43,654 nucleotides of DNA, taken from Acidobacteriota bacterium (lineage in GTDB: Bacteria > Acidobacteriota > Terriglobia > Acidiferrales > UBA7541). The position numbers and the translations under genes were made by a program. The DNA lies in contig JAMCWK010000048.1 in assembly GCA_023481105.1 (NCBI GenBank), positions 1 to 43,654 on the forward strand. The letters run 5' to 3'. Numbering within the stretch: position 1 is the stretch's first letter; each line of letters starts with the position of its first letter. The notes beneath the pieces were generated by a model that ran no database searches, was not told the origin of the DNA, and was given only the letters and a program-made list of their open reading frames with translations. Below, piece by piece: positions 1 through 8,240 of this stretch.

Positions 1-2
1 CG

Positions 3-140
3 ACGAGCATCGTCTTCACGGGGAAACTGTGGGGCGAAGCAGAGGCGCTGGCGGTGGCGCAGGCGTATCAGGGAGCGACGGATTTCAATAAGAAGAGGCC
101 GGTGGTGCCGAAGACACTTCCTGCTGAAGAAAAGAAATAA
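3..140 (+). CDS. C-terminal end of an amidase-signature (GatA-like) enzyme, 5' truncated by the window
   Basis: The frame is open from the window edge to a TAA at 138-140 and gives 45 residues. The stretch TSIVFTGKLWGEAEALAVA followed by QAYQGATDF matches the usual C-terminus of amidase-signature proteins, where a (P)TSI-F-G-L-GE-LA-A-YQ-AT-F pattern precedes the end. The active-site part lies outside the window, so substrate cannot be inferred. A second, complete amidase lies at 27604-29223 with a similar but clearly different tail. The gene runs in the same direction as the peptidase at 300, about 160 bases downstream. Confidence 0.7.
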   Translation, partial: TSIVFTGKLWGEAEALAVAQAYQGATDFNKKRPVVPKTLPAEEKK

Positions 141-161
141 AGAAATAGGGGCGGGCAAACA

Positions 162-191
162 ATTTATGATTGAGCGATTTATGATTGAGTG
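162..191. repeat. two tandem copies of a 15-bp unit
   Basis: ATTTATGATTGAGCG is followed directly by ATTTATGATTGAGTG, 14 of 15 bases identical, and then by a partial ATTGG. It lies between the amidase tail and the peptidase start and is much more AT-rich than its surroundings. It contains two TATGAT hexamers that could serve as -10 elements, but no convincing -35 is visible. Confidence 0.6.
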
Positions 192-264
192 ATTGGGGAC
201 CCGCAAGGTTTAGTTTGGCTCTCCCTCAATCAGCAATCGCAAATCACACAATCTAAGAGGCAAA

Positions 265-282
265 GCGGCGTCAAGCCGCCGC
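265..282. repeat. small GC palindrome (REP-like) before the M28 gene
   Basis: GCGGCG (265-270) and CGCCGC (277-282) form a perfect 6-bp stem with a 6-base loop. It lies just upstream of the AGGGGG ribosome binding site of the peptidase at 300. From general knowledge, short palindromes of this style are common between genes in Acidobacteriota genomes. Whether it acts on translation or is only a dispersed repeat cannot be told from one copy. Confidence 0.45.
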
Positions 283-299
283 ACTCCAAAGGGGGATTC

Positions 300-2558
300 A
301 TGCGGCAGTTGCGATTCATGGCTCCAGTGGCACTGATGGCGTTGTGCGTGATGACGGTGGCGTCGAATGAGGCGCCGCTGCAAGGATTTTCGGCGGAAGG
401 GTCGCGGGTGGAGCGAGAGTGGGAAACAAAATTCCGCGCGATTCCATCGGCGGCGAACATGCGCGAATACATGCAGCGGCTCTCCGCGCGGCCGCACCAC
501 ATCGGCTCGCCCTACGGCAAGGACAACGCCGAATGGATGCTGGCGAAATTCAAAGAGTGGGGACTGGACGCGAAGATTGAAGTGTTCACTGTGCTGTTTC
601 CGACGCCGAAAGAGCGCGTGGTCGAGCTGGTCGAGCCGACGAAGTTCGTGGCGAAATTGCAGGAACCCGCGGTGAGCGCGGACCCCACGTCGAATCAGCA
701 GGCGGAACAACTGCCGACGTACAACGCGTATTCGGCGGACGGCGACGTGACCGGGCCGCTGGTGTACGTGAACTACGGCGTACCCGCGGACTACGAGCAA
801 CTCGAGCGGCTGGGAATATCCGTGAAGGGCGCGATTGTGATTGCGCGCTACGGCGGGTCGTGGCGCGGCATCAAGCCGAAAGTCGCCGCGGAACACGGCG
901 CGGTCGGCTGCCTGATTTATTCCGACCCGCGCGACGACGGCTACGCGGAAGGCGACGTTTTTCCGGAAGGCCCTTACCGGCCAAAAGACGGCGTGCAACG
1001 CGGCAGCGTGGCGGACATGCCGCTCTATCCCGGCGATCCGCTGACGCCCGGCGTGGGCGCAACGGAAAATGCGAAGCGCTTGCCGCTGGCCGAAGCGAAG
1101 ACGCTCACGAAAATTCCCGTGCTGCCGATTTCCTACGGCGATGCGCAGCCGCTGCTGGCGGCGTTAAAGGGACCGGTGGCACCGGAGGCGTGGCGTGGCG
1201 GGCTGCCGATTACGTATCACCTCGGCGCGGGGCCGGCGAAAGTGCATTTAAAGGTGAAAGCGAATTGGGATTTGAAGCCGCTGTACGACGTCATCGTGAA
1301 AATTCCCGGCACAGTGTTTCCGGATGAGTGGGTGATTCGCGGGAACCATCACGACGGCTGGGTGAATGGGGCGCAGGACCCGATCTCCGGCATGGTCGCG
1401 GTGATGGAAGAAGCGCGCGCGTTTGCGGAATTGATGAAGCAGGGCTGGAGGCCGAAGCGAACGATCATTTTGTGCGCGTGGGACGCCGAGGAGCCCGGGC
1501 TGCTCGGCTCGACGGAGTGGGCAGAAGCGCACGCGGACGAATTGCGGCAAAAGGCAGTGGCGTACATCAATTCGGATTCCAACGGACGCGGCTACCTGGG
1601 CATGTCCGGCTCGCACACACTGGAAAAATTTATCAACGGCGTGGCGCGGGACATCACCGACCCGGAGACGAATCTTTCCGCGTGGAAGCGCAGCCAGCTC
1701 AACCGGCTGCGGCGCGCAAACTCCGCAGACGACCGGCGCGAGGCACGCATGCGCGCCGACCTGCGCATCGGGGCGCTGGGCTCGGGCTCCGACTACACGC
1801 CGTTTTTGCAGCACCTCGGCGTGGCGTCGCTGAATATCGGCTACGGCGGCGAGGACGGCGGCGGAATCTATCATTCGATCTACGATGACTTCTACTGGTT
1901 CACGCATTTCTCGGACACAGAATTCGTGTACAGCCGCGCGCTGGCGCAGACCGGCGGGACGGCGGTGATGCGTCTGGCGAACGCGGAACTGCTGCCGTTT
2001 GATTTCTCGAATTTCGCGAATACCGTGGGGCGTTACGCGGAGGAATTGAAGCGACTGCACAACGGCCAGCGCGAACAGATCATCGAGCGCAACCGGCAAG
2101 TAGAAGAAGGAGTATTCCGAGCGACGATGGACCCGAAAGAGCCGGAGACGCTGCCCGCGGCGGAGGCGGTGCCGCCGTACATTAATTTCGCGCCGCTGGA
2201 GAATGGGCTGGATGCGTTGAGCCGCGCGGCGGAACGGTATGACAAGGCTCTCTCCAAAGCGCGTGCCGCGATGGCCGGCGCGTCGCTGCGCGACGTAAAT
2301 GCGCTGCTCATTTCCAGCGAGCGCAAGCTGACGCACGCGGACGGGTTACCCGGGCGCGCGTGGTTCCAGCACATGATTTATGCGCCCGGGTTTTACACCG
2401 GCTACGGCGTGAAGACGATCCCCGGCGTGCGCGAGGCCATCGAGCAAAAACAATGGAAGCTGGCGGACGAACAAATTGCGCGCGTGGGGAAAATCCTCAC
2501 GGATGAAGCGGCGCTGATCGAAAAGGCGGCGACGGAACTTGCCAAAGCGCTGCCCTAG
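300..2558 (+). CDS. secreted M28B zinc metallopeptidase (glutamate carboxypeptidase II-like)
   Basis: Exopeptidase with a two-zinc active site, predicted to act outside the cytoplasm. I chose the ATG at 300 (752 aa) over the longer frame from 189 because it follows AAAGGGGG and begins a signal peptide (MRQLRFMAPVALMALCVMTV). A PA-type inserted domain lies at about residues 150-330. The metal ligands follow the human GCPII order and nearly the same spacing: His in GNHHDGW and Asp in GAQDP (about 351 and 361, ten apart), catalytic and ligand Glu in DAEEPG (about 396-397), Asp in YINSDSN (about 424) and His in YHSIYDD (about 524). The last 170 residues fit the TfR-like helical dimerisation domain. 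Substrate is unknown; the family cleaves C-terminal residues from peptides. It appears to be a single-gene unit ending before the hairpin at 2602. Confidence 0.9.
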   Translation: MRQLRFMAPVALMALCVMTVASNEAPLQGFSAEGSRVEREWETKFRAIPSAANMREYMQRLSARPHHIGSPYGKDNAEWMLAKFKEWGLDAKIEVFTVLFPTPKERVVELVEPTKFVAKLQEPAVSADPTSNQQAEQLPTYNAYSADGDVTGPLVYVNYGVPADYEQLERLGISVKGAIVIARYGGSWRGIKPKVAAEHGAVGCLIYSDPRDDGYAEGDVFPEGPYRPKDGVQRGSVADMPLYPGDPLTPGVGATENAKRLPLAEAKTLTKIPVLPISYGDAQPLLAALKGPVAPEAWRGGLPITYHLGAGPAKVHLKVKANWDLKPLYDVIVKIPGTVFPDEWVIRGNHHDGWVNGAQDPISGMVAVMEEARAFAELMKQGWRPKRTIILCAWDAEEPGLLGSTEWAEAHADELRQKAVAYINSDSNGRGYLGMSGSHTLEKFINGVARDITDPETNLSAWKRSQLNRLRRANSADDRREARMRADLRIGALGSGSDYTPFLQHLGVASLNIGYGGEDGGGIYHSIYDDFYWFTHFSDTEFVYSRALAQTGGTAVMRLANAELLPFDFSNFANTVGRYAEELKRLHNGQREQIIERNRQVEEGVFRATMDPKEPETLPAAEAVPPYINFAPLENGLDALSRAAERYDKALSKARAAMAGASLRDVNALLISSERKLTHADGLPGRAWFQHMIYAPGFYTGYGVKTIPGVREAIEQKQWKLADEQIARVGKILTDEAALIEKAATELAKALP

Positions 2559-2601
2559 TCAGACACGAAAATAGAAAAGAGAAAAGCGGCGCAGAGGCCC
2601 G

Positions 2602-2620
2602 CACAGGCTGTAAGCCTGTG
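2602..2620. terminator. perfect 8-bp hairpin downstream of the M28 gene
   Basis: CACAGGCT (2602-2609) and AGCCTGTG (2613-2620) are exact reverse complements around a 3-base loop, continuing into CTACGCGGGG. There is no T run, so it is not a textbook Rho-independent terminator. It lies between the peptidase stop and the next promoter and could end transcription or be a dispersed REP-type palindrome. Confidence 0.45.
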
Positions 2621-2634
2621 CTACGCGGGGCGCG

Positions 2635-2663
2635 TTGACTTAGGCAGAAGGCGGCCCTAAGAT
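2635..2663 (+). promoter_or_regulatory. sigma-70-type promoter of the first kinase gene
   Basis: TTGACT at 2635-2640, a 17-bp spacer, and TAAGAT at 2658-2663. The same hexamers with the same spacing recur before the second kinase (5368-5396) and the kinase stub (18450-18478). That recurrence is the main reason for believing it. The start of transcription would be near 2670, leaving a leader of about 160 bases made almost wholly of the 28-bp repeats. Confidence 0.75.
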
Positions 2664-2690
2664 GGCTCGCTCAGCTTCCACTTCTATTGA

Positions 2691-2830
2691 TGATTCGCCG
2701 CAAGAGGCGCGGCGGAAGTGATTCGCCGCAAAAGTCGCGGCGGAAATGATTCACCGCAAAAGGCGCGGCGGAAATGATTCGCCGTAAAAGGCGCAACGGA
2801 AATGATTCGCCGCAGGAGGCGCGGCGGAAA
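2691..2830. repeat. five tandem 28-bp hairpin repeats in the leader of the first kinase
   Basis: Units start at 2691, 2719, 2747, 2775 and 2803. Each begins TGATTCGCCGC and most end GCGCGGCGGAAA. Each unit (the fourth weakly) holds an inverted repeat, CGCCGC against GCGGCG, around a purine-rich loop. The fifth unit ends on the A of the kinase ATG. There are no spacers, so this is not a CRISPR array. A 15-base piece of the unit, TCGCCGCAAGAGGCG, also occurs near 18309 at the end of the ECF sigma gene. Confidence 0.9.
2814..2819 (+). promoter_or_regulatory. ribosome binding site of the first kinase, inside a hairpin loop
   Basis: AGGAGG lies ten bases before the ATG at 2830. It occupies the 7-base loop between CGCCGC (2808-2813) and GCGGCG (2821-2826). 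Of the five repeat units only this last one has a perfect Shine-Dalgarno core; the others read AAGAGG, AAAAGT or AAAAGG at that place. Confidence 0.7.
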
Positions 2831-5286
2831 TGATAGGGCGGACCATTTCGCATTATCGTGTATTGGATCAACTCGGCGGCGGGGGGATGGGTGTGGTCTA
2901 TCGAGCGGAGGACCAAATCCTCGGCCGTCAGGTGGCGCTGAAATTCCTGCCGGAGCAATTATCGCGAGACAAGCTGGCGCTGGAGCGGTTTTTGCGCGAG
3001 GCGCGCTCCGCCGCCGCGCTGAACCATCCGAATATCTGCACGGTGTATGAAATCGGAGAGCACGAAGGCCAACGGTTCCTGGCCATGGAGCTGCTCAAAG
3101 GCCAGACGCTCAAACAGCGCATTGCCGGGCGCGCGCTGCCCGCGGACGCGCTGCTGGAACTGGCCATCGAAGTGGCCGACGCGCTGGATGCCGCGCACAC
3201 CGAAGGCATCGTGCATCGGGACATTAAGCCCGCGAATATTTTCATCACCGAACGCGCGAACGCCAAGGTGCTGGACTTCGGGCTGGCCAAGCTCACCGAA
3301 AATTTAGCGGACGACGAAGCGACGATGGGCGCCGCGCATTTGACCAGCCCGGGTACGACGGTGGGCACGGTGGCGTACATGTCGCCGGAACAGGCGCGCG
3401 GCGAAGCAGTGGACGCTCGTACAGATATTTTTTCTCTGGGCGCGGTGCTCTACGAAATGGCCACCGGCCGTCTGCCGTTCGAAGGCAACAGCACCGCGCT
3501 CATCCACGACGCCATCCTGAATCGCACGCCCACGCCTGCCGCGCGCATCAACCCCGATCTACCGGAGGAGCTGGGGCGCATCATCGGGCGCGCGCTGGAG
3601 AAAGACCGCGAGCTGCGCTACCAAAGCATGCGCGATTTGCGCGCGGAGCTGAAACGCCTGCTACGCGACACTTCCTCCGGGCGATCCGGCGCCGTTGCAC
3701 AGCCCGCAGTTGCGTCCGCGAGCGCGGTTCCCGCTGCGGCCGCCGCGGAATCCAGTTCCGATTCGGCGATTGCCGCGGGCCTGCTGCGACGCCATAAGAG
3801 CAAAATGGCCGGCGGGCTTGCGGCGCTGATTCTCGTGCTGGTGGCGCTGGGATACGGAGTCTCACAATGGATGGGGGCGCGCGGAGGAGCGCCGATTGAT
3901 TCCATTGTTGTGCTGCCGTTTGAAAACGTGGGCGGCAACCCGGACAGCGAATACCTGAGCGACGGCATCACGGAGAATTTGATTAACAGCTTGTCGCAGA
4001 TTTCGAAGCTGCGCGTGGTGCCGCGGACAACAGCGTTTCACTACAAAGGGCAGAAAATCGAGCCCGACAAAATCGCCAAGGAACTGAAAGTCCGCGCCAT
4101 TGTGACGGGAAGAGTGACGCAACGCGGCGACACCCTGTCCGTCAGCGTGGAACTCACGGACATTGACCGGCAATCGCAGTTGTGGGGAGAGCAATACACG
4201 CAGAAGCTGGCGGACGTGCTGGCGGTGCAGGGAAAGATTTCCCAGGCGATCACAGACAATCTGAAGCTGCGGCTGACGAGCAACGAGGAGCAAAAACTCA
4301 CCAAGCGCGGCACCGAAGATGCGGAGGCCTATCAACTCTATCTGAAAGGGCGCTATTTCTGGAACCAGGGCACTCCCGAGACTTTGCGGAAGGCCATCGA
4401 ACACTTCGAGCAGGCCATCGCCAAAGACCCGGGTTTTGCACCCGCCTTTGTCGGAATGGCGGATGGCTACATCGACTTGGCCATCACCTACTTCACGCCA
4501 CCGAAAGAGACATTACTGCGGGCCAAAGCGGCGGCGCAAAAGGCGCTGGAGATTGACGACAGCCTGGCGGAAGCACACACCGCCCTGGGTTATGCAATAT
4601 GGACTTGGGATTTGGACCACACGAGCGCGGAGCTGCACTTGAAGCGGGGCATCGAACTCAACCCGAACAGCAGCATGGCCCGTTTTCGGTACGGGGTGTT
4701 CCTGGTGAATTTGGGTCGCTTCGAGGAGGGCTTGGCGGAGCACCGGCGCGCGCTCGAACTGGATCCCCTCTCGCCCTATGTGGCTGGTTTCCTTGCCTAC
4801 AACTATATGGACGCGCGGCGTTACGACGATTCGGTCAGCGAATCAAGAAAGGCCATTGCGCTGGATTCAAACATTCCCCTAATGCAAGCCATACTCGCGT
4901 GGGGTTACGCCGCGCAAGGGAAGTACCCGCAGGCCATCGAGGAGTACAAAAAGATTCCTAAAGAAGCGCTTGCTGTCACGGCGGATAACCAGTTTCTGGT
5001 CTTGGGTCAGGCCTGGGTTTATGCCGTCGCTGGAAGAAAAAGTGAGGCGCAAGATATCGTTGATGCCTACAAACGGCTCGCGGCAAAGGAATATGTGGAC
5101 TCTTATTTAGTGGCGATGGTTTACGCCGCGCTGGGTGACAAAGAACAAGCCTTACAATTGCTCGAAAAGGCCCGCCAGGATCATTCCGGTGGCTTAACGT
5201 TTCTGAAAGTGGATCCCTACTGGGATCCCTTGCGCTCCGACCCGCGCTACGCCGAACTGCTGCGCAAACTGAACTTCCCGCAGTGA
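2830..5286 (+). CDS. membrane Ser/Thr protein kinase with FlgO/TolB-like domain and TPR repeats
   Basis: An 818-aa PknB-type (Hanks) kinase receptor. The kinase domain covers residues 1-280: glycine loop [11 protein letters not shown]38 in VALKF, HRD at 129-131, DFG at 149-151 and SPEQARGE in place of APE. A Pro/Ala linker is followed by one membrane helix (about 325-345). The outer part starts with the [20 protein letters not shown] type domain found before TPRs in many bacterial kinases and adenylate cyclases, then TPR repeats from about 495 ([14 protein letters not shown]) to the end. All catalytic residues are present, so it should be active. The TPR part probably binds a protein partner. 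It is transcribed alone from the promoter at 2635, with a repeat-built leader. The next kinase follows 134 bases later with its own promoter. Confidence 0.93.
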   Translation: MIGRTISHYRVLDQLGGGGMGVVYRAEDQILGRQVALKFLPEQLSRDKLALERFLREARSAAALNHPNICTVYEIGEHEGQRFLAMELLKGQTLKQRIAGRALPADALLELAIEVADALDAAHTEGIVHRDIKPANIFITERANAKVLDFGLAKLTENLADDEATMGAAHLTSPGTTVGTVAYMSPEQARGEAVDARTDIFSLGAVLYEMATGRLPFEGNSTALIHDAILNRTPTPAARINPDLPEELGRIIGRALEKDRELRYQSMRDLRAELKRLLRDTSSGRSGAVAQPAVASASAVPAAAAAESSSDSAIAAGLLRRHKSKMAGGLAALILVLVALGYGVSQWMGARGGAPIDSIVVLPFENVGGNPDSEYLSDGITENLINSLSQISKLRVVPRTTAFHYKGQKIEPDKIAKELKVRAIVTGRVTQRGDTLSVSVELTDIDRQSQLWGEQYTQKLADVLAVQGKISQAITDNLKLRLTSNEEQKLTKRGTEDAEAYQLYLKGRYFWNQGTPETLRKAIEHFEQAIAKDPGFAPAFVGMADGYIDLAITYFTPPKETLLRAKAAAQKALEIDDSLAEAHTALGYAIWTWDLDHTSAELHLKRGIELNPNSSMARFRYGVFLVNLGRFEEGLAEHRRALELDPLSPYVAGFLAYNYMDARRYDDSVSESRKAIALDSNIPLMQAILAWGYAAQGKYPQAIEEYKKIPKEALAVTADNQFLVLGQAWVYAVAGRKSEAQDIVDAYKRLAAKEYVDSYLVAMVYAALGDKEQALQLLEKARQDHSGGLTFLKVDPYWDPLRSDPRYAELLRKLNFPQ

Positions 5287-5367
5287 ATCGTGCCCGAAAA
5301 TCGAAGTGAGGAAATAGAGAAATTGGGAGCGGTTTCTCCTCTGTTTCTGCGCGCGCAATGGCTTGCG

Positions 5368-5396
5368 TTGACTTGGCCGGAAGCGAAGACTAAGAT
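5368..5396 (+). promoter_or_regulatory. sigma-70-type promoter of the second kinase gene
   Basis: TTGACT at 5368-5373, a 17-bp spacer (TGGCCGGAAGCGAAGAC), and TAAGAT at 5391-5396. The spacer is nearly the same as in the copy before the kinase stub at 18450. The -10 lies only 25 bases before the ATG, so the leader would be under 20 bases. AGGA near 5408 may serve as the ribosome binding site. Confidence 0.75.
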
Positions 5397-5420
5397 GCCT
5401 GCGCTCAGGAATCCCTACAG

Positions 5421-8114
5421 ATGATTGGACAGAACATTGCGCACTACCGCGTCTCGGCGAAACTGGGCGCGGGCGGCATGGGCGAGGTGTACCGCGCCAG
5501 CGATACGAAACTGGGGCGGGACGTCGCGCTGAAGGTGCTGCCCGCGGCGTTTGCCAGCGATACGGAGCGCATGGCGCGCTTCCAGCGCGAGGCGCAGGTG
5601 CTGGCGTCGCTGAATCATCCGAATATTGCAGCGATTTATGGATTAGAAGAGGGAGGCGCAGCAAGCAGCGCCCCTACGACGCGTGCGCTGGTGATGGAGC
5701 TGGTGGAAGGGCCCACGCTGGCGGAACGCATCGCGAGCGGGCCGCTGGCCATCGAGGACGTCCTGCAGTTTGCGAAGCAGATTGCGGAAGGGCTGGAGTA
5801 CGCGCACGAACGCGGAATCATTCACCGCGATTTGAAGCCGGCCAACGTCAAGGTTACCTCCGAAGGAAAAGTAAAAATTCTGGATTTCGGATTGGCGAAG
5901 GCGCTCGCGGGCGACAGCGTGGCCCAGGACGCGTCGCATTCGCCGACGCTCTCCATCGCGGCGACGAAGGCGGGCATCGTTCTGGGAACCGCGGCGTACA
6001 TGAGTCCGGAGCAGGCGCGCGGCAAGGCGGCGGACCGCCGCGCGGATATCTGGTCGTTCGGCGTAGTGCTGTACGAAATGCTCAGCGGCAAGCAAGTCTT
6101 CGGCGGCGAGACGGCCTCCGACTCGATGGCGGCGGTCATCACGCGCGAACCGGACTGGAATGCGCTGCCCACAAACGTGCCGCCGCGCATCCGCGAATTG
6201 CTGCGCCGGTGCCTGACGAAAGATTCGCGGCGACGCCTGCAAGCTATCGGCGACGCGCGCAATGTGATTGAAGAGGTGCTGGAGCATCCGGAAATCGAAA
6301 CGGGCATCGGCATGGAAGCAATGGCGGGCCCGATGCCCGCGGCACCTGCATGGCGGCGCGCGCTGCCGTGGGCGCTGGTGGTGGTTGCGCTGGCGGCGGG
6401 AGCCGGCTTGACGGCCATGTTCCGGCCCGCGCCTGCACCGAATCCTGTCGCGCGGGTGACCCAAACGTTGCCAGTTGAAACTGCGTTAACCGGACGCAAT
6501 CGCGTCGTTTTGGCCATTTCCCCGGACGGCTCCAAAGTGGCCTATGCCGCGAATCAGCGGTTGTACCTCCGCTCGCTCGACTCGTTGACGGCTGTGGAAC
6601 TCCCCGGTACCGAGGCCGCGTCTTCGCCGTTCTTTTCGCCGGACGGGCAGTGGGTGGGCTTCTTCGCCGGCGGTCAGACCAAGAAAACACAAATCGCCGG
6701 CGGCACGCCGACCACCGTGTGCACCAAAGATGGGTTCGACGCCAGTTGGGCACCCAATGGCACGATCCTGATTGGCGCCGCTTTCGCAGGGATCCTGGGG
6801 GTGCCTGCGCAAGGAGGCGCCCCATCCGTGCTGGTTGCACCGGAGCCCGGCAAGATTTACTTGAAACCAGTGGCTCTGCCGGACGGCAAATCATTTCTGT
6901 ACATCAGCGGCACGCTGGGGGGCTATACCGAATGGGATGTGGTCATGCGCTCGTTCCAAAAAGAAGACAATACGGTGGTGCTGCGCGGGGCCAATCATGT
7001 CTTCTACTCGCCGACGGGCCATCTGGTGTATGCGCGGCTCTCCGACCTGTATGCGGTGGGATTCGATCCGGGCTCGCGCCGCGTTTTGGGTAATGCTGTA
7101 CGCGTAGTGCAGAATGTGGATTACGCTAATGCCGCGGCCACCTCGCATTTCGCGTTTTCGAATAACGGCACACTGGTCTATCTGGCAGAGCAGGGCGCTC
7201 CCGGCTTGAAATCGCGCATTGTCTCCGTGGATCGCGCGGGCAAAGTGACTGTGCTGCCCATCGACGTGCGGGATTTTTCCGACCCCAAGGTCTCGCCGGA
7301 CGGACGGATGGTCGCCGCGCATGTGCAAGACGCGCAAAACGACATCTGGGTGGCCGATCCGACGCGGGGCACGATGTCGCGGCTCTCGTTTGATCCATCC
7401 GAAGACGAGACGCCGCTGTGGTCGCCGGACGGCCGGACCATCATGTGGACAGCCACGCGAAGTGGAATTGCGCGCGGAATTTTCCGCCGCGCCGCGGATG
7501 GCAGCGGCAAAGAAGAATTGGTGTGGACCTTGGACAAACATGCGCACTTGCGCGACTGGTTGCCCGACGGCAAGGCGATTATCCTGGAAGTTCAGGATTC
7601 CAAAACCGGCACGGACATCTGGCGGCTGGACTTAGGCGAGAAACCAACGGCAACACCCTATCTGCAAACGGAGTTTAATGAAAGAAACTCCCGGCTTTCA
7701 CCGGATGGCCGCTGGATGGTCTACAACTCGGATGAATCCGGCAAGGAAGAAGTGTATATCCAGTCCTTCCCGGCGGCGGGCGCCAAGGTGCAAGTGTCCA
7801 GCAAGGGGGGTGATCAGCCCGCGTGGGCACGCAACGGCAAGTCCGTGTTCTACCGCGGTGAAAATGCGATCCAAGAGGTCAGCTTTGAATCCAGCCCGCG
7901 CCTGGCGGTCGGCAAACCCCGCGTGCTTTTCCCAGACCACTTCGAAAGCCCGCAAGTGGGCGGCCACACCGGCTACGACGTCTTCCCCGACGGCCGCTTC
8001 CTGATGATTCAGTCGCCCGACGCGCGCCTGAGCAGCGGCGCCGCGCGCTACGATTTTGTGTTCGTGTTCAACTGGTTCGAAGAAGTGAAACGCCTGGCGC
8101 TTGCGGGAAAATAA
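5421..8114 (+). CDS. membrane Ser/Thr protein kinase with a PD40/TolB beta-propeller sensor
   Basis: An 897-aa protein. The kinase domain covers residues 1-290: LGAGGMGEVY loop, K38 in VALKV, HRD at 135-137, DFG at 155-157, then [25 protein letters not shown] (read in two parts) as activation-segment end. One membrane helix lies at about 314-334. The rest is a WD40-like PD40 propeller: SPDGSKVAYA, SPDGQWVGFF, SPDGRMVAAH, WSPDGRTIMW and SPDGRWMVYN are successive blades. The start MIGQNIAHYR closely copies that of the kinase at 2830. An extra stretch of about ten residues (GGAASSAPTT) between GLEE and RALVMEL is encoded by a palindrome. It is a single gene that converges on the BNR protein gene at 8241. 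Confidence 0.93.
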   Translation: MIGQNIAHYRVSAKLGAGGMGEVYRASDTKLGRDVALKVLPAAFASDTERMARFQREAQVLASLNHPNIAAIYGLEEGGAASSAPTTRALVMELVEGPTLAERIASGPLAIEDVLQFAKQIAEGLEYAHERGIIHRDLKPANVKVTSEGKVKILDFGLAKALAGDSVAQDASHSPTLSIAATKAGIVLGTAAYMSPEQARGKAADRRADIWSFGVVLYEMLSGKQVFGGETASDSMAAVITREPDWNALPTNVPPRIRELLRRCLTKDSRRRLQAIGDARNVIEEVLEHPEIETGIGMEAMAGPMPAAPAWRRALPWALVVVALAAGAGLTAMFRPAPAPNPVARVTQTLPVETALTGRNRVVLAISPDGSKVAYAANQRLYLRSLDSLTAVELPGTEAASSPFFSPDGQWVGFFAGGQTKKTQIAGGTPTTVCTKDGFDASWAPNGTILIGAAFAGILGVPAQGGAPSVLVAPEPGKIYLKPVALPDGKSFLYISGTLGGYTEWDVVMRSFQKEDNTVVLRGANHVFYSPTGHLVYARLSDLYAVGFDPGSRRVLGNAVRVVQNVDYANAAATSHFAFSNNGTLVYLAEQGAPGLKSRIVSVDRAGKVTVLPIDVRDFSDPKVSPDGRMVAAHVQDAQNDIWVADPTRGTMSRLSFDPSEDETPLWSPDGRTIMWTATRSGIARGIFRRAADGSGKEELVWTLDKHAHLRDWLPDGKAIILEVQDSKTGTDIWRLDLGEKPTATPYLQTEFNERNSRLSPDGRWMVYNSDESGKEEVYIQSFPAAGAKVQVSSKGGDQPAWARNGKSVFYRGENAIQEVSFESSPRLAVGKPRVLFPDHFESPQVGGHTGYDVFPDGRFLMIQSPDARLSSGAARYDFVFVFNWFEEVKRLALAGK
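5655..5672. repeat. palindromic REP-like element inside the kinase reading frame
   Basis: GGCGCAGCAAGCAGCGCC is nearly self-complementary (GGCGC against GCGCC) and is followed by CCTACG. It encodes part of the GGAASSAPT stretch. In related kinases, from family knowledge, the strand ending in GLEE is followed within a few residues by RALVMEL, so this looks like an in-frame insertion into a loop of the N-lobe. Confidence 0.5.
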
Positions 8115-8240
8115 AGTTGAAAGCGGGCAAGCCTTCGCGCGCGGCACACAGCGATTCTTGGTGAGTACGTCCTCCGCGCAAAAATTCATGACGCCGGTCA
8201 CGCTGGGCGTGAATCGGACCGCAGGCCTGAAGAAATAGAA

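Noticed and set aside
2691..2830. Possible CRISPR array (28-bp repeats)
   Set aside because: The units are directly tandem with no spacers, and no cas gene is present.
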